The notes beneath the pieces are model-generated. The model did not search any database, was not told the DNA's origin, and saw nothing but the letters and a program-made list of their open reading frames with translations. From assembly GCA_015060555.1 (NCBI GenBank), contig SUYG01000039.1:1-11205 (forward strand): DNA of 11,205 bases, read 5' to 3'. Made by a program: the position numbers and the translations under genes. The stretch is from Physcousia sp015060555 (GTDB lineage Bacteria; Bacteroidota; Bacteroidia; Bacteroidales; Bacteroidaceae). Numbering within the stretch: the stretch's first letter is position 1; each line of letters opens with the position of its first letter. This document shows, piece by piece, positions 7,083 to 11,205 of the stretch.

Positions 7083-8532
7083 TCGTCTTCAACCCTTCTA
7101 CAAAGAAGTAGTAGTACCAGTAGGTGTTGCCGAACTCCGGGCGCAGCGCTGCGGCATTGGCAGCATTGTCGCCCATGCGGGCAGAAGCCTCTACCAGCCG
7201 CTGGAAGCGTTGCTGGATAGCGGGGTCTATCATACTTAAATCACGCAGGGGCGAGCCGCCTTGCAGCTGTGTCAGCATCAGGGCGGCCTCCTGATAGTGT
7301 GTGGGAATGTGTCCTTGCCACGTGGACAGCAGGGCCATGAAACGGGGCCAGAAACCCGTAAGGTTCTTGGTGATGAGACCGTCCATGAGGGACAGTTCCA
7401 CCATCTCACGCGAGCCGCCTTCGCTGAGGGCAAAGCTGTTCAGCAGATAGAACTCCACGAGGCCGTTGTCGCCGTCGAGTTGGTCGGTGTAGTTCAGCAG
7501 CGGCTTGATGGCGGCAGCCTCCTGCTCCTCACGTTCGCACACGTCCTTATAGAATAAGGTACGCGCGAGTGAGCGCTGGTATCGTTGTGCGAGTGCCTCC
7601 TCACCGTTCAGGCGGGCTACGCTATGCAGGTAACGCAGGTAGGCAGGGCGCTCGCCATATTCGACCAGGTCTTCCATCGCCCAGCGGTAGGCAAAACCCG
7701 TCTTGCCGTAGTGGTAGTAGAGCAGCGGCCCTATCATCAGGCGCAGCCACTGGTTCTGGGGGGCCTCATAGGCCGCCGCCCCCTCAGGATAGGTAAAGAG
7801 TTCATCGCCCATGCGCCCTGTCTTGAAGAGGGCAAGACGGGTGAGGCACACCTGAGCACGGGTGGGCTCCTGATTACCGTCTCTGGCAATCTGCAGGACT
7901 TGGTCCCACGCTCCGTCCTCTGCGGCATGCTTCATCCGCAACGTGTTGAGGAAGTTCGGGTCGCGGAAGGTGTAGGTGTAAGTCGCAATAGCCGAACCCA
8001 CGAAAAGGACCACGCTCACGGCCAAACGCACAATACGTTTCGAACCGGTTGCGTCGGTCGAGGACTTCCAACCTTTCCACCAACGGCTCGCGCCCACTCG
8101 CAAGCATCCCAGCAGCAGCACTCCTAACAAGACCTCAAGAACCGGCACATAAGCCGGAGCCACAGCTTTGGTCGTGTAGATGAGATAGCCCATCTGGGTG
8201 AAGTGGACAAACAGCAGGAAAGGCACGACCCAGCAGAGTCCGAACCATGCATCGCTCACACGCAACGCCCACTTCTGAGCGTAGGCCACAGCCACTAGGA
8301 GCGCGGTAAAGAGCATAGCTCCCAACCAAGGGAGGGCGAAGCAACTCTGCAGGCCCGAAGCAACATAAAGAAGCAGCCGGTAGGGATGACCCAACAGCTC
8401 GCCCCACGAGACGCCTGTCACGTAGAACGGCGTCAGCGCCCCCGTCTCCCGCAGGTACGGGTGCAGCGGGCCCAGCAACAAGCAGAGTGCGAAGGCCACG
8501 AAGACGAGGGTGAAGGGCAGGCGGAACTTCAT
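7078..8532 (-). CDS. DUF6057-like multi-pass inner-membrane protein
   Basis: A 484-residue protein that I place by memory in the DUF6057 family of Bacteroidales; its function is unknown. The N-terminal part is hydrophobic, with likely membrane segments at about 5-22, 50-66, 70-88, 97-118, 125-147 and 167-188. From about 195 to the end the protein is soluble and mainly helical, with repeated Leu/Ala/Tyr helices recalling TPR-type repeats (for example LLYYHYGKTGFAYRWAME). It ends in an aromatic cluster, NTYWYYYFFVEG. No transporter, transferase or protease motif is visible. The ATG lies 5 bases after the stop of the GH43 gene and the stop is 20 bases before the lipoprotein start. It is therefore cotranscribed with both and may form an envelope complex with the lipoprotein. 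Confidence 0.82.
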   Translation of the reverse strand: MKFRLPFTLVFVAFALCLLLGPLHPYLRETGALTPFYVTGVSWGELLGHPYRLLLYVASGLQSCFALPWLGAMLFTALLVAVAYAQKWALRVSDAWFGLCWVVPFLLFVHFTQMGYLIYTTKAVAPAYVPVLEVLLGVLLLGCLRVGASRWWKGWKSSTDATGSKRIVRLAVSVVLFVGSAIATYTYTFRDPNFLNTLRMKHAAEDGAWDQVLQIARDGNQEPTRAQVCLTRLALFKTGRMGDELFTYPEGAAAYEAPQNQWLRLMIGPLLYYHYGKTGFAYRWAMEDLVEYGERPAYLRYLHSVARLNGEEALAQRYQRSLARTLFYKDVCEREEQEAAAIKPLLNYTDQLDGDNGLVEFYLLNSFALSEGGSREMVELSLMDGLITKNLTGFWPRFMALLSTWQGHIPTHYQEAALMLTQLQGGSPLRDLSMIDPAIQQRFQRLVEASARMGDNAANAAALRPEFGNTYWYYYFFVEGLKTN

Positions 8533-8537
8533 GCAGA

Positions 8538-10226
8538 TTATTTGATCAGAACTTTCTTTCCATTGAGGATGTAGAGACCACGACGCAGGGTGTTGGAAAC
8601 CTTGCGGCCGCTGATATCAAAAATCAGGTCGTTGCGCAATGTCTCAACGCTTACGGTCTTGACGCTCAAGGCCTGGCGCTGCTGCTGCATCTCCTCTTTG
8701 TTGGCTTCGATGTATGCCCGGCTCCACATCTCCGCTTCCTCATAGTCGGGATGAGCAACGGAATCAAAGTAGGGCGCAAAGCTCTGGTGAACATCTTTCG
8801 AGGCCTCTGCCATGTAGATGGTCGTTCCGGCCTCGGTCGTGTTGCCTGATACCGAGAGGCAGACGCCATCGTCGGCATTTTCAATACGGAAGTAGCCATC
8901 TTCCTCCAGCCAGAACACCCACTCCTGTGAAAGCTTCTCCGCTTCGCTCTGCCAACGTGTGGTACCGAAGACACTCTCGAGATACTTTCCAGTGTTCTTG
9001 TCTTCGATCTTATAGGTATAGGGCTTGCCGGTCTGATGGAAGATAAGGGCGAGGTTCGACGCTCCGTCATCCTCAATGGTGAGTGAGCTCTTCGGTCGCG
9101 AAATGATGCGGTTGCTGTACTTCTCCAGGAGGTAGCCTTCAGCGCCGTCTTCGATGGTCTTCATGCGCTTCATGCGATACATCTCATCGAAGACAGAGAG
9201 CGTCCAGGACTCGTACCAGCGCACGGTAGGATAGCCGGAACGGACACTCAGGGGAAGCCATACGTGCTTGCTGGACTGTACGTTGGAGGAATTCCAGCGG
9301 TCGCCCATATAGATGAAGCACTTGTCCTTGCCCGGAACGGGGAAGACGAAGTTGCTCTGGCTCTGGTAGCTGTTGTTCTTGCCGTTATCGACACAGAAAT
9401 TGATGCCTGTGCTGCCGTCGCTGGCCTTGAAGTCGGCGGGAGCATTCCACGTCTCGTTCATCAGGTCGTAGGTCCACATATAGCGGCCTGGATTGGGGTC
9501 CCAGCCTGTGCAACCGGAGAAGAGACCGTAGTAGATGTCGCCCACCTTGAACAGCGCAGCAGCCTCGAAGCGACGGCCTTTCAGCTGAATGGCGAAGTCT
9601 GCTTCGGGCTGAAGATAGTCTGTCGTGAGACGTTCGCAGTTGGTGTTGCTGTTCATATTCGTGGAATAGACGTGATAGGCAGCACCGTCGGAATCCACGA
9701 ACACCGTCTGGTCGCGGGAGTCGCAGCCATTGGGACGGAAGACATCAACAAGGGTGTAAGGGCCTTCGACCTTATCCGCTGTACACACGGCACACTTGGC
9801 CTGGCCGTAGTCGCTGCCGTTCTCCCAATGAATCCACATCACCCATTTACCGGTCTGCTCGTTATAGACGACCTTGGGACGTTCGAGCGTGCGACCGCTG
9901 GCGATGTCGCGGTTCTCATCGGTCTTGGTGCCAGAGGGTGTGACAGCACGGCTCAGCTTCGTCCACGAATACAGATCGCGGCTCCGATAGCAACTGATGC
10001 CATCGCTTTTGCTGCCATTACGTTGTTCGCCGAACCAATAGTAGTTACCATCGTGAAACACGACACAACCGCCGTGGGCATTGATGGCAGAGCCGTTGGC
10101 ATCATTCCAGGTCTGACCCGGACGAATGCTCTGGGCGTAGAGGGAACCAAAGCCCTCACTCCCTCCCACAAAGGGGAGAAGAGTGAGAACCTCTATCATG
10201 GAGGTCAAAAAGAATCGTTTCATCAT
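8538..10226 (-). CDS. GH43 glycoside hydrolase, GH43_24-like, with beta-trefoil and T9SS tail
   Basis: A 562-residue secreted enzyme predicted to be an exo-beta-1,3-galactanase. The signal peptide ends near LYAQS (29-33). The GH43 propeller spans about 40-345, with NAHGGCVVFHDGNYYWFGE (49-67, His51), LERPKVVYN (Glu115), SRDQTVFVDSDG (170-181), FEAAALFK (Glu221, likely acid), SGCTGWDPNPG (237-247), QSQSNFVFPV (Gln290) and YMGDRW (306-311). Gln290 sits where most GH43 families have a catalytic Asp, as in GH43_24. Residues about 355-487 form a ricin-like beta-trefoil of the kind found with galactanases (CBM13-like), probably binding galactan. The last 40 residues (LIFDISGRKV, then RRGLYILNGKKVLIK) are a type IX sorting tail, so it should reach the outside. 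Two adjacent ATG codons (10226 and 10223) both fit, one base after the previous stop. Exact substrate is inferred from motifs only. Confidence 0.88.
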   Translation of the reverse strand: MMKRFFLTSMIEVLTLLPFVGGSEGFGSLYAQSIRPGQTWNDANGSAINAHGGCVVFHDGNYYWFGEQRNGSKSDGISCYRSRDLYSWTKLSRAVTPSGTKTDENRDIASGRTLERPKVVYNEQTGKWVMWIHWENGSDYGQAKCAVCTADKVEGPYTLVDVFRPNGCDSRDQTVFVDSDGAAYHVYSTNMNSNTNCERLTTDYLQPEADFAIQLKGRRFEAAALFKVGDIYYGLFSGCTGWDPNPGRYMWTYDLMNETWNAPADFKASDGSTGINFCVDNGKNNSYQSQSNFVFPVPGKDKCFIYMGDRWNSSNVQSSKHVWLPLSVRSGYPTVRWYESWTLSVFDEMYRMKRMKTIEDGAEGYLLEKYSNRIISRPKSSLTIEDDGASNLALIFHQTGKPYTYKIEDKNTGKYLESVFGTTRWQSEAEKLSQEWVFWLEEDGYFRIENADDGVCLSVSGNTTEAGTTIYMAEASKDVHQSFAPYFDSVAHPDYEEAEMWSRAYIEANKEEMQQQRQALSVKTVSVETLRNDLIFDISGRKVSNTLRRGLYILNGKKVLIK

Positions 10227-10227
10227 A

Positions 10228-11205
10228 TTACATGACCTTTATAACCTGTTTCTGTCCGTCCTTGAAGACAGCCACAATGTAGATGCCACGGCGTGGTAAT
10301 GCGATAGCAGCCTGGTTGACATAATTGTTCACGGCCGCCACCTGCTTGCCGTCAATACCATAGACCACTACGCGCGAATGTTCAGGAACACCAGAGAGTG
10401 TGAGGCGTCCATTGATGATAGCACCCTTCAGATTCTGGTCTGTTTCCTTGGCCGTCTCTATCGCATCGCAGATTTCCTGGATGGTCAATCCCGGCAGAAT
10501 GGGAGCATAGGCGCCCGTGGGATCAATGGCGAAGTAGTCGATGTCGGAACCGATGTTCTCGAAGCCTACCTGTGGTGTCTGGATGCGACTGGTGCCAACA
10601 AGTCGGGCATCATCGATGCGGAAGGCGCTCACGCTGGCACCCCACTTGGCACGACCCAACTGGAAGGTGATGCGGATTTGCCGGGTATTGGCCTTTGTCT
10701 CGAAATCGACGCTATACTTCTGGTAGCTGTCATCCGTCACCGTCAGCTTCACGTTGTTGTCGTCATTCTGAAGATCCTGGATGCGGATGCTGCCCAACGG
10801 GGAACCATTGTAGATGCCGCCCTTGGCCAAAGCCGAGAAGGTGTAGATGTCATCAGAAGCTACATCCACAATCTGAGAAATCTCGGCATCGGCCCAGCCG
10901 TCGTTCCACATATAGCGGTGGATGCTCAGGACATGGTTGTTCTGGTCAACCTCATTGGAACGCTCCTCGCGGTCAATGTCCTGATAGGAGTTGTACTGGT
11001 CGTAGGGATATACGTCCCAGCCCTCGATGAACTTCGTGATGTTCTGCGACTGCGAGAAGTTGTACTCACCCTCGAAGTCACCGTTCTTCAGCAGGTTCTT
11101 CTTCACCGGACCGTCCGTCTCGCTCCACTGAGGCTGCAGCGCAAGGTCGGCGATGCGGAACGTGTCAACGGGGATGCCGTCGCGATACACGAACACGCGG
11201 CGGTC
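10228..11205 (-). CDS. C-terminal part of a secreted protein: carbohydrate-binding-like jelly roll and T9SS tail
   Basis: The frame is open at the right edge from the first base, giving 325 codons to a TAA at 10230-10228. The GTG at 11196 is internal and not a true start. A short stretch, RRVFVYRDGIPVDTF, may be the last strands of an upstream beta-sandwich. Residues about 36-205 form a jelly roll like CBM4/9 domains (NLLKNGDFEGEY near 36, then GWDVYPYDQYN, and RIDDARLVG near 205), similar in plan to the N-terminal domain of the 1212-residue protein. A linker with PTGAYAPILPG follows. The last 60 residues (VVVYGIDGKQV, ALPRRGIYIVAV, KQVIKVM) are a type IX sorting tail. Any catalytic domain lies outside the window, so no enzymatic role can be given. 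It is separated by one base from the GH43 gene, so it belongs to the same transcript and is likely a surface glycan-degrading or binding protein. Confidence 0.8.
   Translation of the reverse strand, partial: DRRVFVYRDGIPVDTFRIADLALQPQWSETDGPVKKNLLKNGDFEGEYNFSQSQNITKFIEGWDVYPYDQYNSYQDIDREERSNEVDQNNHVLSIHRYMWNDGWADAEISQIVDVASDDIYTFSALAKGGIYNGSPLGSIRIQDLQNDDNNVKLTVTDDSYQKYSVDFETKANTRQIRITFQLGRAKWGASVSAFRIDDARLVGTSRIQTPQVGFENIGSDIDYFAIDPTGAYAPILPGLTIQEICDAIETAKETDQNLKGAIINGRLTLSGVPEHSRVVVYGIDGKQVAAVNNYVNQAAIALPRRGIYIVAVFKDGQKQVIKVM

Noticed and set aside
802..7111. Long plus-strand open frames at 802-1809, 2501-3583, 3695-5359 and 5804-7111
   Set aside because: They lie entirely opposite well-supported minus-strand genes, have no recognisable domains or signal peptides, and have compositions expected from the reverse strand of G+C-rich coding sequence.
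11194..11196. GTG at 11196 as the start of the right-edge gene
   Set aside because: The frame stays open to the window edge and the sequence after it continues a beta-strand pattern without a signal peptide, although the protein ends in a secretion tail.

Overview
The window looks like part of a polysaccharide utilisation locus from a Bacteroidales bacterium, most likely Prevotella or a close relative. The reasons are: Bacteroidetes-type promoter elements (TTG, then TATCTTTG) at 292-322; three secreted proteins ending in type IX secretion (Por-type) sorting tails; a TolB-like lipoprotein carrying CxxCH and a DUF6057-like membrane protein, both familiar from Bacteroidales; and weak Shine-Dalgarno sequences. 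All genes I accept are on the minus strand, so transcription runs from high to low coordinates.

The main block (11205 down to 679) reads as one operon of six tightly packed genes. In order of transcription they are: (1) the C-terminal part of a secreted protein with a carbohydrate-binding-like jelly roll and a sorting tail, open at the right edge; (2) a 562-aa GH43 enzyme with a beta-trefoil and a sorting tail; (3) a 484-aa DUF6057-like inner-membrane protein; (4) a 534-aa TolB-like lipoprotein with a CINCH haem-type motif; (5) a 1212-aa non-catalytic protein built of a jelly roll, three beta-trefoils, seven helical FIVAR-like units and a sorting tail; (6) a 375-aa GH43 enzyme with a signal peptide but no sorting tail. 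Gaps are 1, 5, 20 and 15 bases, and the last two genes overlap by 8. A short hairpin with a T tract at 595-629 probably ends the transcript.

Both GH43 enzymes resemble the exo-beta-1,3-galactanase branch (GH43_24), which points to type II arabinogalactan or a related beta-1,3-galactan. The proposed division of labour is inference. The tailed enzyme, the jelly-roll protein and the multi-trefoil protein would work at the cell surface, and the tail-less GH43 would finish oligosaccharides in the periplasm. The DUF6057 and TolB/CxxCH pair sits in the envelope with an unknown role. No SusC/SusD pair or regulator is in the window; they may lie beyond the right edge.

The left 680 bases differ from the rest. 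They are visibly richer in A+T near the edge and hold a partial small gene (271 to 1) with its own promoter. Between that gene and the operon terminator are two long inverted repeats and a protein-like frame without a good start (636-439), possibly a gene remnant. This looks like a boundary between the operon and an accessory region.
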